From: Bacillus sp. FJAT-49736
GTDB taxonomy: Bacteria; Bacillota; Bacilli; Bacillales; Bacillaceae_C
Length of the DNA stretch: 64,000 bases
Assembly (NCBI RefSeq): GCF_018343615.1
Contig: NZ_JAGYPI010000001.1
Location: 1,740,183 to 1,804,182, forward strand
Direction of reading: 5' to 3'
The notes under the pieces are model-generated. The model searched no databases, was not told the origin of the DNA, and was given only the letters and a program-made list of their open reading frames with translations. Both the position numbers and the translations under genes were made by a program. This document shows positions 1 to 9,627 of the stretch, piece by piece; position 1 is the first letter of the stretch; the number at the start of each line of letters is the position of its first letter.

Positions 1-344
1 TGCATTGCCTGCCGAATAGCGATTCGATTAACAGCAGCATCCGCTTCATTAAAATTATCTGCGCTCCACAGTCTTGGATACATCTCAACTTCCTTATATC
101 GCCTACGAAGCAACTGCATGGATAAATTGTAAGCTATTGTTCGTAGCCAACCTCCAATTTTGTCCTTATCCTTTAAGCTGGCATACCCGGTCATGGCCAC
201 AAGCATCGTCTCCTGCAAAATGTCCTCTACATCCTCCTTTCTCGACACTAATTTGGCAACAAATCGATAGAGGTGAGGTAAATATGCTAAAAAAGTATCC
301 GCATCGTATACTGAGATGTTGTTTTGATCTGAGCCGTCACTCAC
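1..344 (-). CDS. ECF-type RNA polymerase sigma factor, N-terminal part (runs off the window)
   Basis: The reverse strand opens with GTG at 344, preceded by AGGAGGTG, and stays open to the window edge (about 114 codons). The visible protein has the sigma region 2 pattern: a helix with RFVAKLVSRKEDVEDILQET, then GGWLRTIAYNLSMQLLRRR, the core-binding and -10-recognition segment of ECF sigma-70 factors. Region 4 would lie to the left of the window. An ATG overlapping the GTG is followed at once by a stop, so GTG is the only sensible start. No anti-sigma gene is visible. Which ECF group it belongs to cannot be told from half a protein. Confidence 0.82.
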   Translation of the reverse strand, partial: MSDGSDQNNISVYDADTFLAYLPHLYRFVAKLVSRKEDVEDILQETMLVAMTGYASLKDKDKIGGWLRTIAYNLSMQLLRRRYKEVEMYPRLWSADNFNEADAAVNRIAIRQAM

Positions 345-770
345 ATTTTCACCTCCTAACTATTATGTTGTTTATAGAGGGTAAAGTGTTGGTGCGGTTA
401 CATATATTTTTCTGCATTTTACTGATGTATTCTTCCAAATATGGTTTTATTTTTTTGAAATTCTAGGTTTCTATTGCACAAGATTCCCTCAATTTCTCAA
501 ATCTCACGCAATTATCTTCTTCCAACATTTGATCTATTACTATGCAACAATGTCGAATTTGAAACTCTTGGACTGTTTCTGTAATTTCATTAAGTAATTT
601 GTTAGTCTGTGGCAATTTTTCCACATAACTTTTCATTGAGAGGTTGAAAATATTTAAAAGACAAAAAATAACCTCTTTAGTAAAGAATACCAAAGAGGTT
701 ATTTTTTATCGAACTTTATTGTAAAAATCAAACTCTATTGTAAAGCTACTGCTTAACTACTTACTAGCGA
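345..770. other. intergenic stretch between the sigma gene and nrdJ
   Basis: This 426-base gap holds the strong hairpin at 663-707 and little else that I can support. A reverse-strand reading frame of 57 codons (463-636) lacks a Shine-Dalgarno sequence and resembles no family I know. The segment just upstream of the sigma gene (345-460) should contain its promoter, but I could not identify -35/-10 boxes with confidence. Confidence 0.5.
663..707. terminator. bidirectional rho-independent terminator after nrdJ
   Basis: A perfect 16-base inverted repeat (663-678 with 692-707) flanks a 13-base loop. Its ends are A6 and T6, so it works as a terminator on either strand. It lies 64 bases downstream of the nrdJ stop on the reverse strand. 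Confidence 0.9.
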
Positions 771-3329
771 TCATAAGCCACATTTTAATTGTGTATTGCA
801 GTTGTCACATGTATTGCAGCCGCCAATTTCCTTTACCGTACCTTTGCGGCATACTGGACACGTATTTCCAATTTCGGATCCAATTGTAACACTTGTGGAC
901 CGCAAATCTTGAATAGTATCCACTAATACAACAGCTGGTTTTTCCTGTTGATGTGAATGAATATCTTCATCTATTTGGTTTTCTTCTGCTTTTAAGGTTA
1001 ATACCTGTGAATCACGACTTCCATCTACATAAACGGTACCACCTTTTGCACCGCCTTTATATAAGCGCTCATACACCTTTTGCACCTGTTCTACTGAATA
1101 ACCGCGTGGTGCATTGACTGTTTTCGAAATAGAGCTATCAATCCATCTTTGGATAACACATTGCACGTCTGCATGTGCTTCTGGTGCAAGCTCCATCGCA
1201 GTTGTGAACCAGCCTGGAAGTTGATTTGGATCTGCTTCCGGATGTTTATTAAGATACTCTTGAACAATCTCTGCTTTTACTTCAATAAATTTACCGAGAC
1301 GTCCGCTGCGATAGTAAGTGAAGGAGAAATATGGCTCTAAGCCTGTTGAGCATCCAATCATTGTTCCTGTTGAACCTGTAGGAGCAACAGTTAAAAGATG
1401 TGAATTGCGAATTCCGTTCACCAGAATGGATTGTCTTATATCTTCAGGCATTTTGCTCATATAGCCAGTTTCAATAAATGCTTTGCGCAAACGATTTGTT
1501 TCTTCCTCTGTTTCTCCTGTGAGGAACGGAAAGCTTCCTTTTTCTTTCGCAAGCTCTATAGATGCACGATAAGCAGTAGTGGCAATGGTTTCGAATACTT
1601 TATCTACAAGAACATTTCCCTCTTTAGAGCCATATTCTTTTTCACAGTAGATTAATAGATCGGCAAGACCCATAACACCAAGTCCTACCCGGCGTTCCCC
1701 AAGTGCTTGCTTTTTATTTTCTTCCAGAAAATAAGGTGTTGCATTAATAACGTTATCCTGCATTCTAACGCCAATTTCGACGGTTTGTTTTAATTTCTCA
1801 AAATTAACGGTCTTATTTTCTTTATCAGCCATTTGTGCTAAATTCACCGCTGCTAAGTTACAGACACTGAATGGAGCGAGGGGTTGTTCACCACATGGAT
1901 TCGTTGCAACGACTTTTTGTCCATATGCCTTTGCATTGGTCATGTCATTTGCATTATCAATAAAGAAAATTCCCGGTTCTGCTGAGTATGTTGCACAAAT
2001 ATTTATCAGATTCCACAGTTCTTTTGCTTTCATTTTGCGGTATGTTCTAACCTTATTTCCAAGCTTTTCCCATTCGCGAACATCGCCGACTTTATGCCAT
2101 TCTTCGTTATAAATCTTCATTTCTTCCGGGCTATAATTCTCCACATCTGGGAAACGAAGCTCGTAATCAGCATCCTGTTCTACTGCGTCCATGAAATCCT
2201 TTGTTAAACAAACAGAAATATTAGCTCCTGTTAAGAACTCAGGATTATGAACAGTATAGGTACCGCCTGTAGTTAATTTTTCCTGGGCATCTTTTAAAAT
2301 CCCTTCGCTAAAACCACCAAGGCCAGGAATGGATTTATAATTTAAAATTCCTTGATACATCGCTTTTTCTTGTTCTGTCAGTGGTGTAAATTTCAGCTTT
2401 TCTTTTGCATGTTTTTTGATTGTTTCATCCTGCGTAGTTTCAAGCAAAAATCTTAATATACGAGGATTTTGCATTTTGGAAATAATAAATTCTACAATAT
2501 CCGGATGCCATGAAGATAGCATAATCATTTGGGCGCCACGTCTTGATCCACCTTGTTCAACAAGATGAGTAAGCTTAGCGATATCATCTAACCATGAAAC
2601 AGAGCCGGATGATTTTCCATTTACCCCTTTTGCTAATGTATTTCGTGGTCTTAGAGTGGAACCGTTTGTTCCAACGCCACCCCCGCGGCTCATAATTTCC
2701 ATTACTTGTTTGCGGTGATCTGAAATACCTTCGCGGGAATCTGCTACAAATGGCATTACATAGCAATTAAAATAAGTTACATCTGTATCAGCGCCGGCAC
2801 CGTATAATACCCTGCCAGCCGGAACAAAATTCAAGTTCACTAATTCTTGATAGAATTTCTCAAACCATTCTTGACGCTTTTCTTCTGTATTTTCAACAGC
2901 TGCTAATCCTGTTGCGTTGCGTTTCGCAATTTGCTCATAAAATACTTCAAGTGGTTTTTCTATTACATCAATGGAGCGAACAATTAATCCAGTTTCTACT
3001 TCATTCTGATCATCCAGTGCACTTCGAAACTCTTCATCGATCAGAATCGTCGCAACATTTTTTTCCCAATCAATATCTTGTATGAAGCCTAGGCCTCTTG
3101 CTGGGAACTTTGGATCCTCTTTGATGGTTAAAACAACAAAATCACCAGTGGTAAGAGTAATTTTTTCTGTATCCTTGAAAGCATAGCGGTCAATCATTAC
3201 AAGGCGGGATACCCCTTTATGGGTGATGTGCATATCAGAAGTAATTGGATATACTTGAGGAAAAAGACTGATATCCTTGTTCAATCGCTCCTTTTCAATA
3301 TTCATTTTGGTAGTAAACGCAACAGACAT
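771..3329 (-). CDS. nrdJ: adenosylcobalamin-dependent (class II) ribonucleotide reductase
   Basis: This 852-residue enzyme reduces ribonucleotides to deoxyribonucleotides using adenosylcobalamin as radical generator, so it needs neither oxygen nor a second subunit. The sequence shows the R1 core: FNCYVMPF with the first active-site Cys, GGGVGTNGSTLRPR, LVEQGGSRRGAQM, the NPCGEQPLAPFSVCNLAAVNL segment with the radical Cys and catalytic Glu, and APTGSTGTMIG. The C-terminus carries a zinc-ribbon-like CPVC...CNTCDNC and a terminal Cys region for redox exchange. Start chosen at ATG 3329, which has AAGGAG eight bases upstream; an ATG 21 bases further out lacks a good site. It is a single-gene unit ending at the 663-707 terminator and is probably NrdR-controlled. 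Confidence 0.95.
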   Translation of the reverse strand: MSVAFTTKMNIEKERLNKDISLFPQVYPITSDMHITHKGVSRLVMIDRYAFKDTEKITLTTGDFVVLTIKEDPKFPARGLGFIQDIDWEKNVATILIDEEFRSALDDQNEVETGLIVRSIDVIEKPLEVFYEQIAKRNATGLAAVENTEEKRQEWFEKFYQELVNLNFVPAGRVLYGAGADTDVTYFNCYVMPFVADSREGISDHRKQVMEIMSRGGGVGTNGSTLRPRNTLAKGVNGKSSGSVSWLDDIAKLTHLVEQGGSRRGAQMIMLSSWHPDIVEFIISKMQNPRILRFLLETTQDETIKKHAKEKLKFTPLTEQEKAMYQGILNYKSIPGLGGFSEGILKDAQEKLTTGGTYTVHNPEFLTGANISVCLTKDFMDAVEQDADYELRFPDVENYSPEEMKIYNEEWHKVGDVREWEKLGNKVRTYRKMKAKELWNLINICATYSAEPGIFFIDNANDMTNAKAYGQKVVATNPCGEQPLAPFSVCNLAAVNLAQMADKENKTVNFEKLKQTVEIGVRMQDNVINATPYFLEENKKQALGERRVGLGVMGLADLLIYCEKEYGSKEGNVLVDKVFETIATTAYRASIELAKEKGSFPFLTGETEEETNRLRKAFIETGYMSKMPEDIRQSILVNGIRNSHLLTVAPTGSTGTMIGCSTGLEPYFSFTYYRSGRLGKFIEVKAEIVQEYLNKHPEADPNQLPGWFTTAMELAPEAHADVQCVIQRWIDSSISKTVNAPRGYSVEQVQKVYERLYKGGAKGGTVYVDGSRDSQVLTLKAEENQIDEDIHSHQQEKPAVVLVDTIQDLRSTSVTIGSEIGNTCPVCRKGTVKEIGGCNTCDNCNTQLKCGL

Positions 3330-3746
3330 TTTGACAACTCCTTCATTCATCTATCAAATTCATAATCTATTAAGCAAAATTCTAAGATGTTTTACTCTTA
3401 ATAAGGTATCATATATCCTAAGCTAAAATCAACATATAGTATTTGAAAAACTGCAATAAATACAACATATAGGTATAGAGATGACTTTTGTCCGTTTTTG
3501 TCAAATATTGAAAAAGGCAAATTTAAGAGATTGGAAGAGAAAATATAAGATTCAATAGAAAAAATGCTTAAAAACAAATAAATTCAAACGTTGCAAACGA
3601 GAAAATCGTCGTAAAGTCTTATAATTACAGGAAAATTCGCCCATTTTTAATTTTAGAAAAAAATATATTTTTCTCTTGCAATTCAACTTGATTTTGAATA
3701 ACAAAATAGAAAGTTATACTTACTTTGACAAATTAGATAAAATGTT
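3330..3746. other. divergent intergenic region nrdJ / yqhL
   Basis: This AT-rich 417-base region separates divergent nrdJ and yqhL. It contains the paired NrdR-like boxes (3427-3475) on the nrdJ side; the yqhL promoter follows at 3747. The part at 3480-3740 shows no reading frame or hairpin that I can support. No cobalamin riboswitch (B12-box) motif was found despite the B12-dependent enzyme. Confidence 0.55.
3427..3475 (-). promoter_or_regulatory. tandem NrdR-box-like repeats over a candidate nrdJ promoter
   Basis: CAACATATAG occurs at 3430-3439 and again at 3463-3472, exactly 33 bases (three helical turns) apart. The extended 16-mers match the known NrdR consensus acaCWAYATATWGTgt at about 13 and 12 positions. 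On the reverse strand a possible promoter, TTGTAT (3460-3465) and TACTAT (3436-3441) with an 18-base spacer, overlaps both boxes. NrdR is the ATP/dATP-sensing repressor of ribonucleotide reductase genes. The boxes are seen; the binding is inferred. Confidence 0.75.
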
Positions 3747-3775
3747 TTGATTCAAGCAGCTTGGACGAATATAAT
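3747..3775 (+). promoter_or_regulatory. candidate sigma-A promoter of yqhL
   Basis: TTGATT (3747-3752) is followed after exactly 17 bases by TATAAT (3770-3775). Transcription would begin near 3782, just ahead of the AAGGAG and TTG start at 3813. The promoter position rules out the longer reading of yqhL that begins at 3747. Confidence 0.65.
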
Positions 3776-3812
3776 AGATATAGTGTTACTCGTAGAAAGG
3801 AGCATAAATAAA

Positions 3813-4193
3813 TTGTCACAATGGTACTTTTTTATCATCGTAGTCGTAGCAATTATTGCTTACACACTTTATAACTATTTTGCACAAAAGAGAATTGTAA
3901 AAACCTTGACAGAAGAGGAGTTCAAGGCTGGATATCGGAAAGCACAGCTTATTGATGTTCGAGAAGCAAATGAATTTGAAGGAGGGCATATTCTCGGCGC
4001 TCGCAATATACCTCTTTCTCAAATGAAAATGAGAATGAAAGAAATTCGCCCGGATAAGCCAGTCTATCTGTATTGCCAAAGTGGAATGAGAAGTGCACGC
4101 GTAGCTCAAATGCTGCACCGAAAGGGATATCGTGATCTTTATCATTTACAAGGCGGCTTTAAAAAATGGTCAGGACGTATTAAAGCGAAATAA
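3813..4193 (+). CDS. yqhL: membrane-anchored rhodanese-like protein YqhL
   Basis: The 126-residue protein has one N-terminal membrane helix (about residues 4-25, rich in I/V/A) followed by a single rhodanese domain. The domain shows LIDVREANEFEGGHILGARNIPLSQM and the active-site loop YLYCQSGMRSA with its Cys. Such proteins handle persulfide sulfur or act as phosphatase-like scaffolds; the substrate is not known from the sequence. TTG is chosen as start because AAGGAG lies ten bases upstream, and because longer versions would begin inside the -35 box. Length and content match Bacillus YqhL, which also neighbours the gcv genes. Confidence 0.88.
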   Translation: MSQWYFFIIVVVAIIAYTLYNYFAQKRIVKTLTEEEFKAGYRKAQLIDVREANEFEGGHILGARNIPLSQMKMRMKEIRPDKPVYLYCQSGMRSARVAQMLHRKGYRDLYHLQGGFKKWSGRIKAK

Positions 4194-4196
4194 TGT

Positions 4197-4225
4197 AAAC
4201 CGCAGTTTTTGCTGCGGTTTTTTTT
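4197..4225 (+). terminator. rho-independent terminator of yqhL
   Basis: A 9-base stem (AAACCGCAG at 4197-4205 with CTGCGGTTT at 4212-4220), a six-base loop and a run of T, placed directly after the yqhL stop codon. Confidence 0.9.
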
Positions 4226-4249
4226 AAAATGGATAAGAGGTGATAAGCC

Positions 4250-5047
4250 ATGTTTTTAGAGTCTGTACAATTGAAAAGTAAAGCTTTTCGACACTATTAT
4301 CCTTTTTCATTACCGATTTTTGACCAATTTCAGTCTATTAACTTTCAAAATCCTGTTACCATATTTATTGGGGAAAATGGTAGTGGAAAATCTACCTTTT
4401 TGCAAGGAATCGCAGCATCCTGTAATCTCCCGGCTGCAGGTGGAGCTGAAGTAAGTGACGATCCCGACTTCCTACATGCAAAGGAGTTAGCAGATTCCTT
4501 CCTTTTAAAATGGAAGGTGCAGACAAAAACAGGCTTCTTTTTAAGAGCAGAGGATTTTCTCTCATTTACAAATCGTATCAAACAAATGAGAGTAGAAGCG
4601 GAAAATGAGTTGAAATCGATAGAGGAAGAATACAAACATAAATCTGCTCATGCTAAATCCTTGGCATCTATGCCGCATAAACGAACGCTTCATGAACTAC
4701 AACACCTCTATCAAAATGGCCTTGATACAAGATCCCACGGTGAAAGCTTTTTAGATTTCTTTCAAGCACGAATACGGCCAAACGGGCTCTATCTACTCGA
4801 TGAACCTGAAGTACCTTTGTCTCCAATGCGTCAGCTTACATTTATAAGTATTCTCCTGGAAGCAATTCAAAACGGATCTCAATTCATTATTGTCACGCAT
4901 TCACCAATATTAATGGGGATTCCTAATTCTGATTTATTTACTTTTGACTCGCATCCGCCTGTAAAAATTAACTACGAGGAAACAGAGCATGTTCAGATTA
5001 CAAAACAATTTTTAGAATTCCCACAACGGTTTATTAAGTACTTATAG
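4250..5047 (+). CDS. AAA/ABC-type ATPase of the SMC/RecF-like class
   Basis: The 265-residue protein has a complete but compact ABC-type ATPase fold. Walker A is IGENGSGKSTFLQGIA near residue 40, a signature-like stretch SHGESFLDFF lies near residue 165, Walker B with catalytic Glu is GLYLLDEPEVPLSP, and a switch His is in FIIVTHSPILMG. There are no membrane segments, so it is not a transporter permease; the class includes small DNA-repair and OLD-like ATPases of unknown substrate. The middle (about residues 100-150) is charged and may form a short coiled coil. It has a good site (AAGAGGTGATAAGCC before ATG) and stands alone between two terminators. Confidence 0.8.
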   Translation: MFLESVQLKSKAFRHYYPFSLPIFDQFQSINFQNPVTIFIGENGSGKSTFLQGIAASCNLPAAGGAEVSDDPDFLHAKELADSFLLKWKVQTKTGFFLRAEDFLSFTNRIKQMRVEAENELKSIEEEYKHKSAHAKSLASMPHKRTLHELQHLYQNGLDTRSHGESFLDFFQARIRPNGLYLLDEPEVPLSPMRQLTFISILLEAIQNGSQFIIVTHSPILMGIPNSDLFTFDSHPPVKINYEETEHVQITKQFLEFPQRFIKYL

Positions 5048-5048
5048 A

Positions 5049-5076
5049 AAAAGGCCTCTTCAAAGAGAGGCCTTTT
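5049..5076. terminator. bidirectional terminator between the ATPase gene and gcvPB
   Basis: AAAAGGCCTCT (5049-5059) pairs perfectly with AGAGGCCTTTT (5066-5076) around a six-base loop. The tails are A-rich on one side and T-rich on the other, so it can end both converging transcripts. Confidence 0.88.
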
Positions 5077-5077
5077 C

Positions 5078-6538
5078 TTATGCTTTCATATATCTCAAAA
5101 TCGGCTTACGCGCGGCTTGTGTTTCATCCAAGCGTTTGATGACTGTGTTATGTGGAGCCTCTTGAACGATCTCTGGATTCTCCTCTGCTTCCTTTGCAAT
5201 TTGAATCATTGCATCAATAAAGGCATCAAGCGTTTCCTTTGATTCTGTTTCTGTCGGCTCAATCATCATACATTCTTCCACATTTAACGGGAAGTAGATA
5301 GTAGGTGGATGATAGCCAAAGTCTAGCAGACGCTTGGCGATATCTAATGTACGAACACCTAATTTCTTTTGGCGCTTTCCGCTCAATACAAATTCATGCT
5401 TACAATGACGATCATATGGCAGATCATAATATTCTGCTAATCTTCTCATCATGTAATTTGCATTTAATACTGCATATTCCGTTACTGCTTGTAAACCGTC
5501 CGGTCCCATTGTACGGATATACGTATAGGCTCTTACATTAATGCCAAAGTTTCCGTAGTAAGGTTTAACACGACCGATGGATTGTGGACGATCATAATCA
5601 AAGGCAAATTCGTCTCCTTTTTTCACGATCACTGGTTTTGGTAAGAACGGTATTAAATCTTCTTTCACACCGACAGGTCCAGAACCAGGGCCGCCACCGC
5701 CATGAGGGCCGGTAAATGTTTTATGAAGATTTAAATGTACAACATCAAAGCCCATATCTCCTGGACGTGCTTTCGACAATACCGCATTTAGATTCGCACC
5801 ATCATAGTATAACTTCCCACCAGCACTATGCACTATCTCTGCCATTTCCAAAATATTTTCTTCAAAAAGTCCTAAAGTATTTGGATTTGTTAGCATTAAG
5901 GCAGCTGTATCCGGTCCAACTAAACTACGCAAATCATCTAAATCAACTAAACCATTTTCATTAGACTTTACTGTAACTGTTTCAAGACCTGCCACTGTCG
6001 CCGAAGCTGGATTCGTACCGTGTGCAGAATCCGGTACAATTACCTTTGTCCGTTGATTATCTCCATTTGCTTCATGGTATGCACGAATCATCATAAGTCC
6101 TGTCCATTCACCATGAGCACCTGCTGCAGGTTGAAGCGTAACCTCGTCCATACCAGTAATCTCAATTAAATGCTCTTGTAGATCATACAATAAACCTAAA
6201 GCACCTTGTATGGAGCTTTCATCTTGTAACGGATGTATATGGGCAAATCCAGGATAACGAGCCACAACCTCATTAATCTTCGGATTATATTTCATGGTAC
6301 ATGAACCAAGTGGATAGAAGCCGGAATCCACACCATGGTTTCGTTTTGAAAGAGCGGTATAATGGCGCATAATATCCAGCTCTGAAACCTCAGGTAAATT
6401 CGGTTCATCTTCACGAAGATATTCAGAAGGCAGATATTCTGCAAGATTGGTTTCCGGTACATCTAATTCCGGAAGACTGTAACCAACACGTCCTGGTTTC
6501 GTTAGTTCAAAAATTAGCGGTTGATCTGCATTATTCAT
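5078..6538 (-). CDS. gcvPB: glycine dehydrogenase (decarboxylating) subunit 2, P-protein of the glycine cleavage system
   Basis: The 486-residue subunit is the half of P-protein that binds pyridoxal phosphate. The cofactor lysine lies in [20 protein letters not shown]; other family signatures are [12 protein letters not shown] and the AHGTNPASA loop. With GcvPA it decarboxylates glycine and transfers the aminomethyl group to lipoylated H-protein. The start overlaps the end of gcvPA by eight bases, so the two are translationally coupled. It is the last gene of the riboswitch-controlled operon and ends directly at the 5049-5076 terminator. Confidence 0.96.
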   Translation of the reverse strand: MNNADQPLIFELTKPGRVGYSLPELDVPETNLAEYLPSEYLREDEPNLPEVSELDIMRHYTALSKRNHGVDSGFYPLGSCTMKYNPKINEVVARYPGFAHIHPLQDESSIQGALGLLYDLQEHLIEITGMDEVTLQPAAGAHGEWTGLMMIRAYHEANGDNQRTKVIVPDSAHGTNPASATVAGLETVTVKSNENGLVDLDDLRSLVGPDTAALMLTNPNTLGLFEENILEMAEIVHSAGGKLYYDGANLNAVLSKARPGDMGFDVVHLNLHKTFTGPHGGGGPGSGPVGVKEDLIPFLPKPVIVKKGDEFAFDYDRPQSIGRVKPYYGNFGINVRAYTYIRTMGPDGLQAVTEYAVLNANYMMRRLAEYYDLPYDRHCKHEFVLSGKRQKKLGVRTLDIAKRLLDFGYHPPTIYFPLNVEECMMIEPTETESKETLDAFIDAMIQIAKEAEENPEIVQEAPHNTVIKRLDETQAARKPILRYMKA

Positions 6539-7880
6539 GGCTATCCCCCAATTCCTCTACGAAGTTATCAATTTCCTCTTTTGTACGAAGCTCAGTCACT
6601 GCGATAAGCATGTGATTTTCCAACTGTTTGTAATCACGTCCCAAATCGTAGCCGCCTATGATGCCTTTTTGTAGAAGGCTTTGGTTCAATTGTTTTACTG
6701 GTTTTGAGAGTTTAATAACGAATTCATTAAAGCTTGGACCTGTAAAAGCAATTTCAAATCCCTTATTCTTTAATAGGTTCATTGCATATTGAGCTTTATG
6801 AATATTTTGCGCAGCCATTTCCTTTACGCCTTTTTTGCCTAAAGCTGTCATAGCAACGGATGCTGCAAGAGCATTTAATGCCTGATTGGAACATATATTA
6901 GAAGTTGCCTTATCGCGTCTGATATGCTGTTCCCTTGCTTGTAAGGTTAAAACAAACCCTCTTAATCCATTTTCATCAGTTGTTTGGCCAACTAAACGAC
7001 CAGGTACTTTTCGCATTAATTTTGTTGTAACAGCAAAATAACCACAATGTGGACCACCGAATGCAGAAGGAATACCAAAAACTTGCGCATCCCCTACCAC
7101 AATATCTGCCCCAAGTGAACCAGGAGAAGCTAAGACACCTAATGCAAGCGGATTGCTTGATACGACAAAAAGTCCTTTATATTGATGGGCAAGCGGTTCA
7201 AGTTCCTTTAGAGGCTCAATTTGGCCGAAGAAGTTCGGATATTGAACAATTACAGCAGCCACATCTTCGTCCATTTCTGCTTTCAAAGCTTCTAGGTTAG
7301 TTATTCCATTCTCATGAGGAATTTCCACTACTTCAATGTATTGACCTTTTGCATATGTTTTTAAAACCTCACGAGATTCAGGGTGTACCGTTTCAGAAAT
7401 AATGACTTTCTTTTTCTTCGTTTGACCGCAAGATAACATCGCTGCTTCTGCAAGCGCAGTCCCACCGTCATACATAGAGGAATTGGCAACATCCATACCT
7501 GTAAGTTCGCAAATCATTGTTTGAAATTCAAAGATTGCCTGTAATTCCCCTTGAGAAATTTCTGGCTGATAAGGTGTATATGCTGTATAAAACTCGGACC
7601 GTGAAATAACATGATCCACAATAGTAGGAATATAATGATCGTATACACCTGCTCCTAAAAAGGAAACATTTTGTTTTAAATCTGCATTTTTAGAAGCTAA
7701 CTGGGTTAGCTCTTTTAATAAAGCTGTCTCTGATTTAGCATTCTTAATATTATATTGACCTTTAAAATGAACTTTTTCCGGAATGTCCTGGAATAATTCG
7801 TCCACTGAGTCTACTCCTATTGTTGCCAGCATCTCTTTTTGATCTTGCTCGGTCATCGGTAAATAACGATGCGTAGTCAT
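6531..7880 (-). CDS. gcvPA: glycine dehydrogenase (decarboxylating) subunit 1
   Basis: The 449-residue protein is the non-cofactor half of the split Gram-positive P-protein. It contains [37 protein letters not shown] segments and [20 protein letters not shown] sequence typical of GcvPA. ATG 7880 is used: GGGAGAG lies upstream and the length then equals the usual 448 or so residues, whereas earlier in-frame starts would invade gcvT. It lies 19 bases downstream of gcvT and overlaps gcvPB. Confidence 0.95.
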   Translation of the reverse strand: MTTHRYLPMTEQDQKEMLATIGVDSVDELFQDIPEKVHFKGQYNIKNAKSETALLKELTQLASKNADLKQNVSFLGAGVYDHYIPTIVDHVISRSEFYTAYTPYQPEISQGELQAIFEFQTMICELTGMDVANSSMYDGGTALAEAAMLSCGQTKKKKVIISETVHPESREVLKTYAKGQYIEVVEIPHENGITNLEALKAEMDEDVAAVIVQYPNFFGQIEPLKELEPLAHQYKGLFVVSSNPLALGVLASPGSLGADIVVGDAQVFGIPSAFGGPHCGYFAVTTKLMRKVPGRLVGQTTDENGLRGFVLTLQAREQHIRRDKATSNICSNQALNALAASVAMTALGKKGVKEMAAQNIHKAQYAMNLLKNKGFEIAFTGPSFNEFVIKLSKPVKQLNQSLLQKGIIGGYDLGRDYKQLENHMLIAVTELRTKEEIDNFVEELGDSHE

Positions 7881-7899
7881 GTATCGGTTCTCTCCCATC

Positions 7900-9003
7900 C
7901 TATTTTTTTGCCTTTTTATAAAATGGTGTTGGTACAACTTTTGCTTTTAATAATTTTCCGCGTATTTCTATTTCTACCTCTTGCCCTATTTCGCTGTATT
8001 CGGTATTTACAAGAGCCAGCCCAATATTGGTTTTGAAAGTAGGAGATTGTGTTCCAGAGGTTACTTCTCCAACCTCACTATCATTTACAAATACCTTGTA
8101 ACCATGTCTTGGTATGCCACGGTCAATCATTTCTACTCCGACAAGCTTGCGCAGTAAGCCAGCTTCTTTCTGCGATTGCAAAGCAGCTTTGCCAATAAAA
8201 TCTGCTTCCTTTCCTACCTTCACAGCAAAGCCAATGCCAGCCTCTAATGGTGATATATCAGAGGAAAGCTCCTGACCATATAAAGGAAGTGTTGCCTCAA
8301 AACGAAGTGTATCCCTTGCTCCTAAGCCACATGGAAGTACACCATCTTCTTTGCCGGCATCCAATATCGCCTTCCAAAGCATTACAGCATCTTCTTTATT
8401 GCAATAAATTTCAAATCCGTCTTCACCTGTGTAGCCAGTTCTTGAAACTAGTGCAGTCACACCGTTCAATTCAACATTTGGAGAAAATTTAAAAAACTTA
8501 ATTTCTGATAATTCCTTGTTTCCAACAAGTTTCTGAAGGATTTCCTCTGCCTTCGGACCTTGCAGTGCAAGCTGAGCTAACGAATCAGAAATATTTTCAA
8601 GAACTACATCGCCGCTTACATGGTCCAGTAGCCATGAAAAATCCTTTTCAATGTTTGCCGCATTCACAACCAGCAGATAATCCTCATCAGAATTTTTATA
8701 GACTAATAAATCATCTACTGTACCGCCATTTTCATAGCACATTGCCGTATACTGTGCACCGCCATCCGCTATTTTCGAAACATCATTCGTCATCATTTTT
8801 TGTAAAAACGCTAAACTATCTTTTCCTTTTACCGTAAATTCACCCATATGGGAAACATCAAATAATCCAGCTTTTGTTCTAACAGCTTCATGCTCTTCCT
8901 TAATGCTTGAAAACTGAACTGGGAGCTCCCACCCTCCAAAATCAATTGTTTTTCCGCCATACTCTTTATAAACGTCAAACAATGGTGTCCTTTTTAATGA
9001 CAT
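7900..9003 (-). CDS. gcvT: aminomethyltransferase, T-protein of the glycine cleavage system
   Basis: This 367-residue enzyme transfers the methylene group from H-protein to tetrahydrofolate, releasing ammonia. The N-terminal [29 protein letters not shown], the folate-site [11 protein letters not shown], and later [15 protein letters not shown] with SGTQSPT are standard GcvT signatures. ATG 9003 is preceded by AGGGGGAATAACA. It is the first gene of gcvT-gcvPA-gcvPB, directly below the glycine riboswitch. The H-protein gene is not in this operon, as in Bacillus. Confidence 0.96.
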   Translation of the reverse strand: MSLKRTPLFDVYKEYGGKTIDFGGWELPVQFSSIKEEHEAVRTKAGLFDVSHMGEFTVKGKDSLAFLQKMMTNDVSKIADGGAQYTAMCYENGGTVDDLLVYKNSDEDYLLVVNAANIEKDFSWLLDHVSGDVVLENISDSLAQLALQGPKAEEILQKLVGNKELSEIKFFKFSPNVELNGVTALVSRTGYTGEDGFEIYCNKEDAVMLWKAILDAGKEDGVLPCGLGARDTLRFEATLPLYGQELSSDISPLEAGIGFAVKVGKEADFIGKAALQSQKEAGLLRKLVGVEMIDRGIPRHGYKVFVNDSEVGEVTSGTQSPTFKTNIGLALVNTEYSEIGQEVEIEIRGKLLKAKVVPTPFYKKAKK

Positions 9004-9060
9004 TGTTATTCCCCCTTATTTGATAGTAAATCTTATTATGCCACCTTTAATGTAAGAAGG

Positions 9061-9103
9061 CATAAAAATGGACAGAGAAACTCCTTAAAAAGTTCCTCTG
9101 TCC
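9061..9103 (-). terminator. expression-platform terminator of the glycine riboswitch
   Basis: On the reverse strand GGACAGAG and CTCTGTCC close a long hairpin (arms at 9070-9077 and 9096-9103 plus inner pairs), followed by a U-rich run at 9061-9069. It sits between the aptamers and gcvT, which suits glycine-dependent anti-termination. Confidence 0.8.
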
Positions 9104-9285
9104 TGTAACCTGAAAGTTTACCATTCTCATGGTTTTCCTCTTGGGTGGCTTCAAAAAGTAAGCGCTCTCCAGAGATGCGTCAAACAAGAGTCTTTTTGCC
9201 TGAGAGATTCACAACTTTCGTTATTTGCTCCTTCGGCGCTGCCGACATCTTTGGCAGTCTCTCCCCTTGTTCTCATTCGCCTATA
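9104..9285 (-). promoter_or_regulatory. tandem glycine riboswitch (gcvT motif) of the gcv operon
   Basis: The reverse strand shows both aptamers in order. The first has GGAGAGACUGCC, GCCGAAGGAGCAA and GAAUCUCUCAGGCAAAAAGA. The second has CUCUGGAGAGCGC, AGCCACCCAAGAGG and CUUUCAGGUUACAGGACAGAGG. These are the conserved glycine aptamer segments, with the usual short linker. Glycine binding would prevent the downstream terminator and switch on gcvT-gcvPA-gcvPB. Confidence 0.95.
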
Positions 9286-9627
9286 TTTAATTAAAAAGTG
9301 GGCATACTAAGAAATAACGAAAATGTCATGCTTAACAATATGTTCAAGCTATTTTCATCCTATCATTAAACACTTCATTCAGCAATCAATTTTTATAGTA
9401 TATTAAGATAATTTTTCATCTATTAAATAGGCTGTTTTAAAAACATTGTTGCTTTTGGTGAACGTAACCAAATTACACATTTACATTGGTTCAAAATCCG
9501 TAATGTTCTTACTAAATGATGCCCGGAAACCAAGTCTATATTAGGATTGCAAACTTTTAAATTTTAAACAATACATGCGAAAACAACCATTAAATGGCAT
9601 TACTGAGCATAATTAAGGAGTGGCAAT
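9286..9627. other. divergent intergenic region gcv / yqhH
   Basis: This 342-base AT-rich region must contain the gcv promoter (leftward) and the yqhH promoter (rightward). I found no -35/-10 pair that I would defend, no reading frame, and no long repeat. Confidence 0.4.

Noticed and set aside
463..636. A 57-codon reverse-strand frame downstream of nrdJ (longer version to 693)
   Set aside because: It has no ribosome binding site, its longer form runs through the terminator hairpin, and it resembles no known small protein.
3351..3740. Cobalamin riboswitch upstream of the B12-dependent nrdJ
   Set aside because: I looked for the B12 box and surrounding stems on the reverse strand and found none; the region instead has NrdR-like boxes.
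2584..9000. Many open frames of 60-100 codons opposite nrdJ and the gcv genes
   Set aside because: They lie antisense inside well-supported genes, lack ribosome binding sites and have unnatural composition; they are shadows of the real coding strand.
9286..9420. Promoter of the gcv operon
   Set aside because: Several weak -35/-10 pairs exist on the reverse strand; none has both good boxes and a 16-18 base spacer.
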